Positions 11,401 to 24,138 of a stretch of DNA of 64,000 nt are shown piece after piece. The stretch's first letter is position 1, and every line of letters starts with the position of its first letter. The stretch is from Tubiluchus corallicola. Its lineage: Eukaryota; Priapulida; Priapulimorpha; Priapulimorphida; Tubiluchidae. A program made the position numbers and the translations under genes. The stretch is from contig JAQGDQ010000076.1 in the NCBI GenBank assembly GCA_030141605.1, positions 558,001 to 622,000 of the forward strand. Direction: 5' to 3'. Below the pieces are notes generated by a model. That model had not been told where the DNA came from, did no database searches, and saw only the letters and a list, made by a program, of their open reading frames with translations.

Positions 11401-14400
11401 AAGAAATTCACCGTTAACTACAATAAGCCTAATACGCATTGTTAAAACAGTTTATATGTTGATGATCTTGTGGCTATATCGAATGCTTTTGCAATAAAAA
11501 GAATGTCTAACACAGGTGTAGATTATGTGCAGCTTTATGGCGCGTTCAGATGTAGAGACTTCTCTCGCAATTTGTTGGGCAATTTCTCTCTGGGAGAAAT
11601 TGCCAAGCCGTTCACACGTTGCAACAAGTTGCGGGAGAAGTTTCTACGTCTGATCGCGACATTAAAATAATCCAGCTTTATAAATTAGATTGAACAATTG
11701 GGAAGAATGCTTCATTTCGGCTTCAGCAGAGACTGCAGCGAATTAAGTCAAAATTTGCTGCAATTAAATTCTAGTTAAAAGTAAAAAATCTTCAGGTACC
11801 AAAGTTATCGATTAGACAGCACAGTTTATTTCATTGCCTTAGGAATAATTTTATTAATTTTTATTTCTCAAGCACCCAAGTTTGAACGACAAGGTTTGTA
11901 ACAAACATAACACGTATTTACTATGTGAATGAGTTTTGTGTTGAAATGTATGTGTTTATCGTTGTATTATTTGAATTTGTATCGTATAATGTACCGATAA
12001 CAATGTATTGATATTTGTACTGATATATTATTATATTATTATGATATATTATTATATATCTAATTTGTTTTATGTCGTTTGTAATAGTGCATTAGTTTTA
12101 TATTCAAATGTTTGTGTTTGATGTGCTTGTACTATCTGTTTTTTAACTTAACACTATTGCAAACATCTGTTAATTTCAACTTGTTTATATTTGTTTATTT
12201 ATTTATTTATGTATTTATTTATCTATTTTTTACTAATGCATGAATAATATACGAAGTCAAATAAAAAATTTAAACTAAAAGCCTTTTACCGTATAAGAGC
12301 TGCTCCATTAGTACCATATTTATCTTCCTGATATAATATTGAAATGTACTTCCATCCATAATACTTGATGACTTCCATCATAACGTCAACCTGAAAATAT
12401 GTGACTAATTTATTCAGCATTCACGAATCATTCATTACCTTGGCAATACTTAACTGCGTTTACTTGCGTACGAAAAATATAATTGTCTTAAACCTAGCTA
12501 TATTATTACAAAAATATATAATACGCTTAGAATTGTGACTTCTTGTCAATTTGCTGGCAAGACAGTTGCCAATTTGTGGCTTGACATTAAATCAGCTTTT
12601 AATATGATACCTGAAATAAGCAAAAAATCAAAACACGCGCCACCTGAGGCTTGTTCGTTATTTCGTGCACAATAATTGATGCTCGCTTTATATAGTGCAG
12701 TAATGATTATAATGACAATTCACAAATACACACACCCCTTCATATAACTACATGAAACAAAAACTATAGATACAAGCTGAAAGAGCAAAGAGATATTTAG
12801 TGTGACATTCAGGCCTTGCAACATGAAAGTAAACATTTAACATGAGGCTAACAAAACATTTCCTTTGACTTCCACATCAAATTTCATAACAGGTCCATTT
12901 GAGATCGCATTAGAGCACTGAAAATCAAAATATTTTTATGGGAATTTAATGCATGCGTTTGCTTTTACCAGTATTGTAACACACGTTATTCTGAAAAGCT
13001 AAGTTTTCACAAATATTGAGCTGAAACTGTTGAGGAAGGTGTAAGATGCTTCAAGGATAAAAAAATCCCAATAAGCCCTGCTTTATTCGACCATTAAATC
13101 TTACAGTCATACATAGTTAAACAATGAAATGAAGCCTTTCATTTTGTTGTGATACAATCTTGACTACAGGTCCCGAATAGCTGTGCAATCATGAGTAAAA
13201 GATAATTTTGAAAGTCAAAAGTATAAATTCCTGAGCATCGGTATTTATCATTAACACGAGTGGATGTTTAGAGATTTACACTTACAACAACACAGCTACA
13301 AGAATAAGTAACACGCACATAACGAAGAACACGAACCCGAATCCGAAAGTTTCTGTTGTCCATTCCGCCAGTTGACACATGACACAGCAAGTCAGATGGA
13401 GTACATAACAGGGTACCCAATAAATACAAAAGAGCAAAAATTCTAATAAGGATCAACCCCCCCCCCCAAAAAAAAAATCCAAAATTTTCAAGAATTTTAG
13501 GCATTGATTGTATAAGTAATTTCCATTCTTCATAGTTGCCAAGTTCCTACGTTCACAAGTTCAATAATTCTTAACGTAGAGACATGTCCGCTCATATTAA
13601 GATGCTTCACTAAGACTCCCTTTACACCGAGATAGCTCAGACATACACATGAGTAACTCAAACGTAGCTTCGAGAATTTCAGCTAGCGCAAATGCCTATA
13701 TTACAGGCATGAATATCTAAACTATAAACTATATTGGTCAATGAGATTAAATCAAGCGTCTTATTTATATCACATGTAATTAATTTATAACACATTCCAT
13801 CGTACTTGTTATACCTGATCTGTACAATGCACATGTTCATATTTCAACAATAAAATTATGCTTATTTCATTAACATGACGTCTTGAAAAGAAGACAATAA
13901 ACTCTCTCGAATTATTAATAATGAAGCAATTAGTGTAAAAGTACGACTTCATATATACGTAATGCGTGTTGTGTGATCCGTATTCACTCGAACGCAGTTT
14001 TCTTTAGCGAGTTTTCAAGTTTCGTTATTTCGCTTTCTGGAAATTCTGGTTTTGTTTACTGCAATGCGTACAGACAATAATATTTCGTCTATTTGAGTTT
14101 ATGAGGGCAGATGGAAGAAGCATATAATTATGTGTAATGCATCTAGTCTCCGTTCTTTCAGTAACTGACGATACGCGCGAGCCGTATTGTTCTCTTTCCT
14201 GCAAAATGTTGTACACCCAAAACCTCTGCTTTCTTTTCTGTCTAATAATACAATAATAAGCTGATGAGGCCGCTGAGATTATTACGCTGAATTTTCGACA
14301 GAGCCATGGCTTCTAAAAAATATGACATGTAATTTTCACGAACAGCGATCAAAACGTGGCGGAAAGAGCGCCGTGACTTTTGTTAATACGCATAGCGTTC

Positions 14401-16337
14401 ACGGAGACATGGAAACAATCAATACGCATCACGCATTACGGATTACGTTTACATATCACACATTACGCATTACGTGCATAAGGTCTTTGAAAGATGTGAA
14501 TTTACGTTTTTCACGAACTTACCAGTACTCATTTATTAAGAACTTACTTGTATTCATTTAATACGAGCTTACCTGAATTCTGTCAGGTACAAAAGTGCGG
14601 AAAAAATACGGAAATTTTCTTTTGTCACTCAGTTCATCACTTGAGGAGGCATAGCTAATCTGAGGTATCTCGTAGAGACTTAACAGATAGCTAGCAAAAG
14701 TTGATGTGGTACTGAATAATGCGCCAACAACCCCCACAACGTTGTCTGAAAAGCGGTCAAGGATTAGTAAAGATTATGGGCTGACAGATTGTGAAATAAT
14801 GAAAGCGAGTCAGAAATAATCAATAAAGTGAGTTCAATAATCAATACCTAGATATTAATTTACGGCCATGTGACTCGTGTCACGAGTTAATATTACCGTG
14901 TAATTTATAAAAAACCGTAAAACAGCGTGTAAAATTGTTGTTATTAATTAAGTTAATATCAGTTAATGCGCCAGTGAAATGTCTTATCCTCTCCGGCTCT
15001 CTCCGGCCAGTAGTTGGAAGCATACTGGTAACAATACACTGCATCACCTAGTGTTAGCAAATAAAAAGAATTCGGCTTATCTTCAGCCTCCTTTTGTCGC
15101 GAGATGAAAGGGCTGATTTCTCCCTTTATAACGCAGAGCGTTTGCGAGTGTTTTCACTGGCAGTCGTTCGCAGAAGAGGTTTCCAAAATTTTTGCACGAC
15201 TGTTGATCAAGAAAATGTGGTTATGCTCTTTATGTTAATAAACTTGAATATTTTTCTTTGGGTGAACTTTTAAGTGTCTTTTGTGACCACGGCTTTAGAT
15301 TTTGGATTGGGTCTACGTCTGCACAGTTAACGACAGAAATAGTGTCATCGCTTCGTCACAAAAGCACTCGCTCGAAACTAACGTAGGTTTCGTAAAAAAT
15401 TCCCAAGACTTTCAAATATTTGCAGGACCAGGACTTTTCAATTTTGCTTAAATCCAGCATTATCAGTTGCAACCAAAAAGCGACTACTTCAGACTGAGTT
15501 GCATGAAAATCGAAGTTCCCATAAGAAAAGATCTTACTGAACGGATTAGCTGGAAAGCTAAAATTTCTGTAGAATTTTACATATTATCAGACACTAAGAG
15601 ATATAATGTATGATTGAACTATGGCATATTGGCCTGAGACATTCCTTTTAAAACTTAATTATGCGATTTTAAATAAATAACTAAGAAATATAGACTTTTA
15701 ATTCGAAATATCATGAGTGTGATTTTAAATCTTTTACTACAAAAACGCAATGAAAGTTTTATGAATAATGCTTTATGCATGTTCCTAGTTTTCTCAAACT
15801 AATTTTATTTCGGAATAAATAAAATTTATTTTCTGGTGTGATTTTTACTTTTTCAGTGAGACAGTAAGCTAGTTGCATTGACAGTTACTCTAAAGGTGAC
15901 CATTTTTACATGAACATTTGTGAACACATAAGCGAGTATGCCTTAAAATCCCTGTTCTTACCGTCTATATTTTCTGTTGGTAAAAACTGTAAAGTATTAG
16001 CCAAGACCGTTCTACTGGCCATGCAAGTATCAAAAATCCGCCAACCCAGTGAGATATTTGGTAGTAAGTTATTGTCATTGTTTATCTGTTCAACTGCAAA
16101 AACCATAGAGTACATAAACGACACTGCACTAGTGTGAATCTTCGCCGAGCAAAATTCGTCCGTCTCAATTGAGTATTCATGCAGCGGAAACAGACCTCCT
16201 AAAATCAACGAACCTCTTTGCTCAAAAGAGTAGGACGGTAGATTAGAAACCGGCAGAAATCCGCAAATGCCAGTATCAATGATGATAGTCGCCAAGCTTA
16301 ATATCAACACATTCTCCAAGTTATTATGTTTGTACAT
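5811..16337 (-). CDS. Receptor A: metabotropic glutamate receptor-like class C GPCR
   Basis: Five exons on the minus strand, all GT-AG and in phase: 16337-15962, 14745-14573, 12390-12290, 7885-6487 and 6320-5811. They encode 852 residues, a normal mGluR length. The product starts with a signal peptide, then the Venus-flytrap ligand-binding domain (LLPNISLGW, VVGVVGALFSTTSTFASYLL, PQISYASSSDELSDK, KYYGWKYISI), then a nine-cysteine NCD3G domain (CSHPCPWRHF, SCCWQCRLC, NCLPCPLYTWPD, DCLP), then seven helices. Family marks include CSRELTAIILLGVTGSY, LLTRTNRIYRIF in the second loop, and the G-protein-contact motif LPDNFNESRF before TM6. Exon 4 is 9 bp shorter than in receptors B and C. A possible poly(A) signal lies about 100 bases downstream (TTTATT on plus near 5708). 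Its C-tail ends SVSVLPT and differs from B and C. A cell-surface receptor signalling through G proteins is the family role; the ligand is unknown. Intron 3 contains a LINE. Confidence 0.9.
8404..8435. repeat. (TA)n microsatellite
   Basis: About 32 bases of TA dinucleotide in intron 3 of receptor A. Confidence 0.95.
8760..8918. repeat. GA-rich purine tract
   Basis: About 160 bases almost entirely purine on the plus strand, mostly GAGA with GGGA interruptions. It directly abuts the 3' tail of the LINE copy that starts at about 8925, so it may be a tail-associated or pre-existing target microsatellite. Confidence 0.9.
8925..10765 (-). mobile_element. 5'-truncated non-LTR retrotransposon (LINE, jockey/CR1-like) with reverse transcriptase motifs
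   Basis: Read on the minus strand, frame-shifted but recognisable reverse transcriptase blocks follow in order: FCDFKKAFDSVW (motif A, about 10640-10590), GLPQGSVLSPILL (motif B, about 10480), and FKYADDSTFVAAG (catalytic YADD, about 10375-10340). A C-terminal zinc-knuckle-like segment, CVCGLGSQTPEHLSFHC, lies near 9430-9390. The 3' end has an AATAAA-like signal and ends in an A/T-rich tail at about 8925-8950. Frameshifts and stops separate the pieces, and no endonuclease domain is present, so this copy is dead and 5'-truncated. It sits in intron 3 of receptor A in the same orientation as the gene. The clade assignment is tentative. Confidence 0.88.
11539..11660. mobile_element. Small foldback (MITE-like) element with nested inverted repeats
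   Basis: Outer arms at 11547-11577 and 11622-11652 are reverse complements at 27 of 31 positions. Inside them, 11578-11588 and 11594-11604 form a perfect 11-bp stem around a 5-base loop. The outermost 8 bases on each side also pair mostly. The whole unit is about 120 bp and lies in intron 3 of receptor A. No clear target-site duplication was seen. The pattern fits a miniature foldback transposon, although a structured RNA cannot be excluded. Confidence 0.7.
12187..12235. repeat. (TTTA)n tract
   Basis: Imperfect TTTA repeats about 50 bases upstream on the plus strand of receptor A exon 3. Confidence 0.8.
13453..13480. repeat. C-run / A-run homopolymer pair
   Basis: A run of C directly followed by a run of A at about 13457-13478, in intron 2 of receptor A. 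Nothing else is recognised between 12391 and 14572. Confidence 0.7.
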
Positions 16338-19300
16338 CTTCGCATTAACTTAACAACTGAATCTTGTTTCACCGCTGCGACAGAACTCGTAATGATACAT
16401 TACAGGCAATCTTTTCCGGGCACGTTCACGCAGCAGTTTTTGCAGCAAATCTCGAAAATTGCTGCCGAGTGATTTAGAGCTGACCAGTCATATTCCGACA
16501 TGACGTTATGCACAACTAAAAGCTTCAGACATTCGATGAAAAGCTGAGAACGTTGTTCTGCACTAATTCGTGGAGACATTTCGAAGTATTTCGAAAACGC
16601 AGCATATGCTAAGCCTTAGTCGTTATTACAATTTTGCCTTGAACTTTCACGATAATACAAGATCCCTCGTGAAATCCGCCATCTTACAATTGATTGTATG
16701 CCTCACGTAGCTAACTTAGCTACTTAGCTAAACTCAAATGGCATCAACACCACACACAAGCAACTGCAAATCATACAATCTACAATGGCACACGGATGCA
16801 AAATTACCACAAAGGAAAATGGTCATCAGGTGACGCACCGGGAAAGGTTTCGGTCGTTACTCTCTATCTTTAAACTCTTCCAGCGGGGACCCAGTTACAT
16901 TGACTGCCCAACCTTCGATGTTAAAGTGATAACTACAGACAAAACACATAATACCACACAGAGAACATCAACTTAAGCCAACTGCAACAATGACAAAAAA
17001 GAGAAGGACCACAAAGCGACAAAAGGCTAGGCAAATTTCTCAATCACAGTTTAGAAGCACTCTGGTCGGGTTCCGTCTAAAGGCTCCTAGTGTTTTTGTC
17101 TACGTTAGCTAAAAATTCCTTTTTTGACAATCAGATAGCTCCCCAAGCTCCAGAACATTTGTGCGTCATATAGAAAGATATCATTTTAAATTTCTGCCAG
17201 TAAACCAAACAATTGGATGGATATTTCCAACTTGATTGAAGCTTTAATCAGTCTAATTACAAATGAATACATTGAAATTCGCAGGATAATTTTAAAGGTT
17301 CGACTTCATTTATGGAGCGATGTGGACCGTGTTAAATAGTATCATTTCACTATTAATTGTATAGTCTTTATTGCATTGTAAACTGAGTATCTTCTTATAC
17401 TGCATTATTAACTGTACAACTTCTTATACTATATCCAAATAAAGTAATAGTCACCTTGGACAGTGCTACTTCATTTTCTGACAATTCTTGTTGACACAAA
17501 GTACGTCTTCTTTCATAGAGACAATAATTTTTGTAAACAGAACTTGATGCACAAAATTTGGTGTCATGTTTTTTTCAAGTACTCAAATCGATTAGTAAAC
17601 TAATGACTAACTATTGAATGGACTTTTGGAATTTCCCACTTGAATTTGTTTTCTTTAATGATGTTAGCCCCGTCAAAAACAAGACTTTTCTTCCTGAAAA
17701 CAAATTAGGTATTGACGTCTACAGCTTAGTCGCTGACTGTGGAGTCAGGTGGCAATGATGGTATGAAAAAGTAAAAGCTTCTTCACCATAACTCATGTTC
17801 CGATGCCAAACTTGAAGGGTGTCTTCAAAATGGCTTTTTGATGAAAGCTATTGGGAGTTATCCTTTCCTTGATTTTTTTATGCAACTTTATATAACAGGA
17901 CTTTCAGTGTTTTTTTCAAGGTTTTCTTCGATTAATTAATTTAGTTCATGTTTGGTTGTTATATGCCCTTTCGATTTAATCCTCTTCTTTTAATTTTTGT
18001 AGGTCATTTTTTTGTCTTTTCTTTTGTTTAGCCATTTCATTTCATTCCCAATGCGTTTTACTTTTTCCATCAATGTTAATCTATCTCTCCTTTCTATTGA
18101 ACTTTCAGCACCGCCTCGTATCGAAATAGTGTTCTTTCGTTGTTGAGATTAGGTTGTTTACGTTTGCGGCTTTCTATTTATTTTATTTTCTAAAAATAGT
18201 ATTTTTAAACTTACATAAAAATTTTAGTTTTATTCTTATTTATATATTCCTTTTTAAACAGATCAGAAGGCCCGGTGCCAAGTACTTACTCGTGTTGTTG
18301 TTGTTGTTCTCTGTTTTATACACACTTCATAAAAAGCGCCGGGGCTTCGTAATGATCGGTCACTATCAAATCTGGCAGTTACATTGGGGAAGTACCTACA
18401 GTGCTACACAGTTACTATAACGTAGAGTTTTTCGACTTTCCAACTTAGGGGATACTTTGACACAGGAAAGTGCTACTTTTCAAAAAATGAATGTTAGCAT
18501 CTACACATGTATACCAAGGGCGTAACAGAACCCGAATTTCGGTTTTCTCCCAAGGAATGTCAGGTGGGTAACTCCGTAAAATTCCAGGCTACTACTTCCC
18601 CACCATATCTTCATGCAACTAAATACGGTTGAAATCGTCGGTTTTCGATGCTGACATCTACGCGTACGTATCAGGTGCATAGTGGCGTTCAAATTTTGAT
18701 TTTCCTGCTTGATTTGACATGTAAAAAGCTTGAGGAAATATTTGTTAAGTTTGAATGACATTTTTATATCTTCGAATTCTTTTCTGTTTTGGCAATCCGT
18801 TTCAGTATCATTTGCATATATCCTTGAAATATTAACTATAAATCAATGCAGATATCACATGGTCAGTATGGTTTCATCTGCATCTGGCTTTTTCACGAGT
18901 TCTGGGAAGGTGTATACATATTCGAACGCTGATAAAACAATACTGCCAGCTCAGTGCCTGTGCTCTCTTGTTTTCGAGAATTACCTAAAGTGAGTTATTC
19001 TATTTTGGAGTACTGTTTCTCATCTGAAAGCTGTTTGTCACGAATGAGCTATTTGAAGACATACAATTACCAATTACAATATGGGGACTAGCTTAAGGCC
19101 TTCGGAAATTTACTCATTCGACAATGTAAACAGCCAAAATCATCAAATATAGCAAATAAAACTTCCATGAACAAGTGCTGAACCCAAGCAATCGCGAACC
19201 ATTCCCTGATTGGCCTTGACGAAGGTTGACTTCAAAAGCACACGCCGGGACCACTCGGGAATTCTTCTCACCACGTTATTGATTAATTTGAATAATGATT

Positions 19301-19769
19301 TTGCTTCTATAAGCCTGTCATTATGAAGCTACGGAGACGTTCAAGTGGTGTTTGTCAAACCAGCAAAAAACCTGTTCAATAGCAGTTTGATGAAATATGC
19401 AATTACACTGCATGGTGCGCGTTTCTTGAAACGACAACAACAATTCATGCAATGTGATGCATATCCATCAGTTCTAGAAGTTGTTCTTCCATTTCAGGTG
19501 CCACATTACTTACTTTAGCCATTTCTATAAGACTGCTACTGCCATCACATCACCAGATCCTTCTGTGCAGCAATCCAAGCACCTTGTTTTTATGTATAAT
19601 TCAGTTTTTGCAGATATATTTTATTTTGCTGCAATCAGTCCAATAATTGTACGGTCATTGAGGCAATGTTATCTTACAAAAAAGCGTATGTTTATATTAA
19701 GCATGTTGTATATATTCAAAATTATAGTTATTATTAATTAATTATAAATTATTGTTAATAAACAAATTG
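16338..19769. other. No gene recognised between the two first exons
   Basis: This stretch separates receptor A exon 1 from its upstream duplicate. Short open frames (18154-18420 plus, 18501-18761 minus, 18730-18993 plus) show no known motif. If the upstream exon is an alternative first exon, most of this is intron and the part just above 16337 is the proximal promoter. A weak hairpin (GCAGCAAA and its near complement at 16442-16465) lies about 100 bases above the ATG at 16337. Confidence 0.5.
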
Positions 19770-19871
<102 letters not shown>

Positions 19872-19911
19872 GCTTAATTGTTAATAAACAAACTGACATT
19901 TTTAATCTTAC

Positions 19912-20287
19912 CCTCTGCGTTTTGTTTTGGTAAAAACTTCAAAGTCTCGGCCAAAGCAGTTTTACCATCTGTGCAAGTATCGAGAATCTTCCAACCCAGT
20001 GAGACATTCGGCAATAATTTTGAGTTGTTGTTTATCCGCTCAATGGCAAAAACCATGGAGTACACTGACGGTAGTAAATCAATATAAATTTTTGTTGAAC
20101 AGTACTTGTCTGCATCTAGTGAATACTCGTGCACTGGAAACAAACCCCCTAAATTCAGCTGACCACTTTGTTCAAAAGAGTAGGATGGCAAATTCGAAAC
20201 AAGCTGAAATCCACAAATACAAACTCTAGAAATCTGTAAAGTGAATGCAAATCGAATCAGTAACATCTCGGCGTTGCACTTATACAT
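19912..20287 (-). CDS. Duplicate or alternative first exon of receptor A (N-terminal part of the ligand-binding domain)
   Basis: This exon is 376 bp, exactly the length of receptor A exon 1, with the same ending phase (G|GTAAGA donor at 19911). It starts at the homologous MYK (ATG 20287); an in-frame ATG lies 14 codons upstream at 20329, but the shorter start matches the paralogue. It has a signal peptide, then SNLPSYSFEQ, LGGLFPVHEY, SMVFAIERIN, LLPNVSLGWKILDTC and LKFLP, each clearly related to exon 1. The frame is intact. No matching exons 2-5 follow before receptor A exon 1. It could splice to exon 2 at 14745, skipping 16337-15962, or it could be what remains of a lost gene. The preserved frame and donor favour use, but this is inference. 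Confidence 0.85.
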
Positions 20288-20329
20288 TTTTGTGCTTCGA
20301 CTCCTTTGCAGTTTGAATTTCAAGTGCAA

Positions 20330-23240
20330 AGTTTCTTACACGTATCGCAGTTTAAAAGCGAGGCTTTTGCACGTAATCCCAGGAAATTACTGCGCAGTGA
20401 TATAAAGACTGTCAGTTTTGTTCAGAACGCGTAAACATCTGAAGATAAGAAATAATGAAAAGGCAAACGTAATCTCGTGCACCGTATTACGTGATATCAG
20501 GTATTATTAAAACGCTATCAAGTGTTTCAGATTTTGACAATGATGTAATAACTGATGAAGCTTATAGATTAAAAAATTGATGCGTTTATTACTAATTTTT
20601 CAAAGGAGATTAGAAATGTCAGTCTCTCTGAAACAGTGATAAATATTTCTCTAGGGTTTTTGGAACGACTTTATTTATTTAACAAATAGCTTGCCATGTA
20701 GATGCGATAATATGCAAATAATGCAGTTTGTTGTGAATTAGAGCTAACGATTAATAAATTAATGCTTTCCAAAATCTCTCCAAAATCTTCCAAAAGGAAA
20801 TTTCAATTACAAAGTTTGCGTAACAGTTAATGACAGAAAGCAGAAAATTTTTATCTATGAGAAATTACTAACATTAAAATTCACTAGTTTAAGCATTTTG
20901 AAATTTATAAATTTACTGAAAAAGTTAAGACTCGGAGGGCAGGCTCCATCCGGGCCGGATTCAGCAAGCGGCCTTTAGCATGGAGACTCCAAGGTTGAAC
21001 TTGTCACGAGAGTTGATGTCCGAGTACAGCGCAGAGCTTCTAATGCGAGTATGTTACGTTTTTAACAGCTACTGGTAAACATCTTTTGTTTGCTACAAAC
21101 TCGCGTCAGATGGCTGTTTTCCAGCAGCTTCACTAACAATCAAGATGACAACCACAACACAATAACACATCCAGATTGTATCAGTTCTTCATAAGCCACT
21201 CTACCATATCAAGTTCAAAAGACCTATCACAAAAACAAGTCTACTGCTTCAGAAGAGAGATCTTATCAGCACGAGTTATAGTTAAGACTTCGTGCACATA
21301 TGAAAAAATTACTTATTTACACACATCGTTAAAATTTTCTTGTAAGTAAATGTTTTTTGTAGTCCCATTTCCAAATTTGTAAGCGTTATACACATCTGTA
21401 CCCCTCATAAAATTTTATTTTTTCGTTTTTGGTTTTCTTTGCAGATAATAGTCTTTAACTTTATTTCAAACTAGTAAACATTATGCAATCTTTCTTTAAT
21501 GTTCCAAAAGTTTGGCTTAATTGTAAAAATTTTTGGTTTCAATGAAAAACTCATTTCTTCGCATGCGTGCTTCATTCTGGTTCGCGAAATGCAATTTATT
21601 TTCGATCCCCTCCCTCGTTGTGATGGTCTCGTCCGTACGATGCCATTACATAATGGGGTTGACTACCAGGTATAAAACCGTAGCTATGAAATGGTCTCGT
21701 CGGTAAGAAGGCTAACGGATAAGTGAGTATTCCGTCTGAGTACCTGTTCCGTAGCTGTACCCGTTCTGTGAGACAACCAGCATGGAACTCAAATAATTAG
21801 ATGTCTGCCGAGTTACTTAAATCTATAACCTTGCCTATTTTACACCTTTTTTGCACTACCATACCGGGACGGAGCAAATCAGCACCATACTGTCAATGTT
21901 ACGCTAATGGAACATTATATCCAGTGGACTATCGAACAATTATTTACATTTAAGTGTGGGTCCTGTGGGAAGTTACTGGGTTGAGTAGTAGCACCGGCCT
22001 CAACTCACGAAACGATGCTGCTTGAATACAAATTAGTTTGCACAGAGGACAATACACAGCCTTTTAATTTTCTTTTAATGTTCATTTTACATTGTGAATT
22101 AATAGGTTGAAGTTGTTTATTACATAACTGTAATGGGGTAGACTCGTTTCCGAGAAAAGCTTTTACCTAGAAAAGGTTTTTGTCAGGCAAAAAAATTCAC
22201 AAACTTTTTGCCTGGAAACGCACTTACTTCGCGCAAAAATCTTCCCCGAAAAAAATTCTCCTAGAATTGCCATTTCATAGGAAATAAAATTCACAGACCT
22301 TTTTTGAAGCGCAGTTATTTATGCGCAATAAAAAATTGTTTATTTATACTAAGTAGGTTGATTAATAGAGATCACATGATAAAAAAATATAGTCCACTCA
22401 TTAATGCAACAAAGTATATTGGAAATGTCAGAATGACAAGGTCGCGAATGATGTTGATGATGTTAATTCTTGCATATACTCAATAGGTAGTGATCACGAC
22501 GTGTGCTTGGCTGCCAAAGTCAAGTAATGCTAAACCTGGCAAGTGATTTGTTGGGAGACCGGTTAGATATCTCACTCATGGACAGTTCCTTTTACTATAA
22601 ATCTGAACTATTTTGTTCGTTTCTCGGTGTATAGGGAAGATGTACATCCGAAAGTGTCTGTGACATCTCTGCCAAGTTTAGTACTTCATCCCTGAAGATT
22701 ATCTTGATAATGAAGTAGGATCTGGTCCTACCATAAAATAGCGTATAAAAGTCTTTTGAAGAAGCATAAATTATTGGGTATGTTAATCCCAAAATATTCA
22801 CAAATCTATATAGTTCGCAAAGCCTTGGTGTTTTCATTTTTAATAATCGTTATACAAATCCGAAGAAAAACAATTGAATTTGAAATGACTATATGCAGCA
22901 AATGATAAACACAAATTACTTTGAGAAAGCAATTTCTTCCTAAAAACAACTTGAAGTAGTAGCAAGGAAGTTTCAATACAATATTCTGCCAAACACTTTT
23001 CTGGGAAACCGCTTAATCTCGTACTGCTGTTGGATTATTGTTGTTACGTTATTTTGTTACATGATAGCTTGTAGTGCTAACATGTAATACAGTCCTGTAT
23101 AAGACCCAGACGGTGGTTAAGGCTTATATCTAGTTAAGATTTGCAAGGGTTGAAGAAAATGTAGAACATATTTTGTGGGGTATTATTTTTGGTCAGAAAA
23201 TCTTCATAACTTCGTTTTACAGATTAGTTAAGTTCTGCAG
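20330..23240. other. Divergent intergenic spacer between receptors A and B
   Basis: About 3 kb between the head of the duplicated receptor A exon and receptor B. It holds no recognisable gene. Upstream of 20287 the minus strand has a TATA-like CTTTATA at about 20402-20408 next to a CTGCGCAG palindrome at about 20391-20397. A 10-bp perfect hairpin (CAGGCAAAAA at 22184-22193, complement at 22205-22214) is present. ORFs 22304-22486 and 22595-22837 show nothing known. Confidence 0.5.
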
Positions 23241-23257
23241 CAGTTTGTTTATGCGTT

Positions 23258-23330
23258 GCGCAGCGCTGCTCATTTTATAAAGAAATTGAGCATTTGAGCA
23301 GTTTCTCGTCTCACCTGTGGCTCTATAAAA
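23258..23330 (+). promoter_or_regulatory. Putative core promoter of receptor B, conserved with receptor C
   Basis: GCGCAGCG at 23258-23265, TGCTCA at about 23267-23272 and TTATAAA at 23275-23281 recur in the same order and spacing upstream of receptor C (minus strand, 50998-50975). A second TATA-like CTATAAAA lies at about 23322-23329. The ATG is 167 bases past the first TATA-like box. The shared block could be conserved promoter or simply unsorted duplicated sequence. Confidence 0.5.
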
Positions 23331-23447
23331 TTCTTGCCGTCGCTTTAACAACTATTGCTTACACGATAACACGGTACACGGTAACGTTAACGGTAGTGAT
23401 GACATCGTTATTGCATTAGACAAAGGGAATTCATAAAGCTTGCAAGA

Positions 23448-24053
23448 ATGCTCAAAATTTTAATTATATTCGAACTAATATTTGCACCGTTCTTGACGAA
23501 TGCATCTGGATTGAAACCAGTGCCAAACCTTCCATCATATGCTTTTAAACAAAATGGAACGCTGGTTTTGGGAGGTTTGTTTCCACTACATGATCATCCT
23601 GTGACAGCTATTGATTACTGTGCTAAGACGTTTAATCCTGAATTCTTCGAGCTCATGTATTCAATGGTATACGCCATTGAGGAGATAAACAAGAACGGAA
23701 ACTTACTGCCAAATATCACGTTGGGATGGAAGATTCTAGACACTTGTAAAAATGGCAAAACAACCCTGGCTCAAACATTGAAGTTTATTCCAGCTGATAC
23801 GAATGGTAAGCTAATTTCGCTAAGTATAGTCATTATTTATTTCGAAACTTTTGACACAGATGACATTTTTATCTTCAATGTCAATTAATGACGCAGATTA
23901 AAATTTAAACTAATCATTAAACTAATGTGAGTCATCAGCAGCATCAAACCTAAACATTATTATCTCAATAACGTAATGCTATTTTGGTAGTCTGCATCTA
24001 CCTTACCTTATATTACCTTATGTTGCTTTGGCAAAGTAATCTTCTGCCTGAAT

Positions 24054-24138
<85 letters not shown>

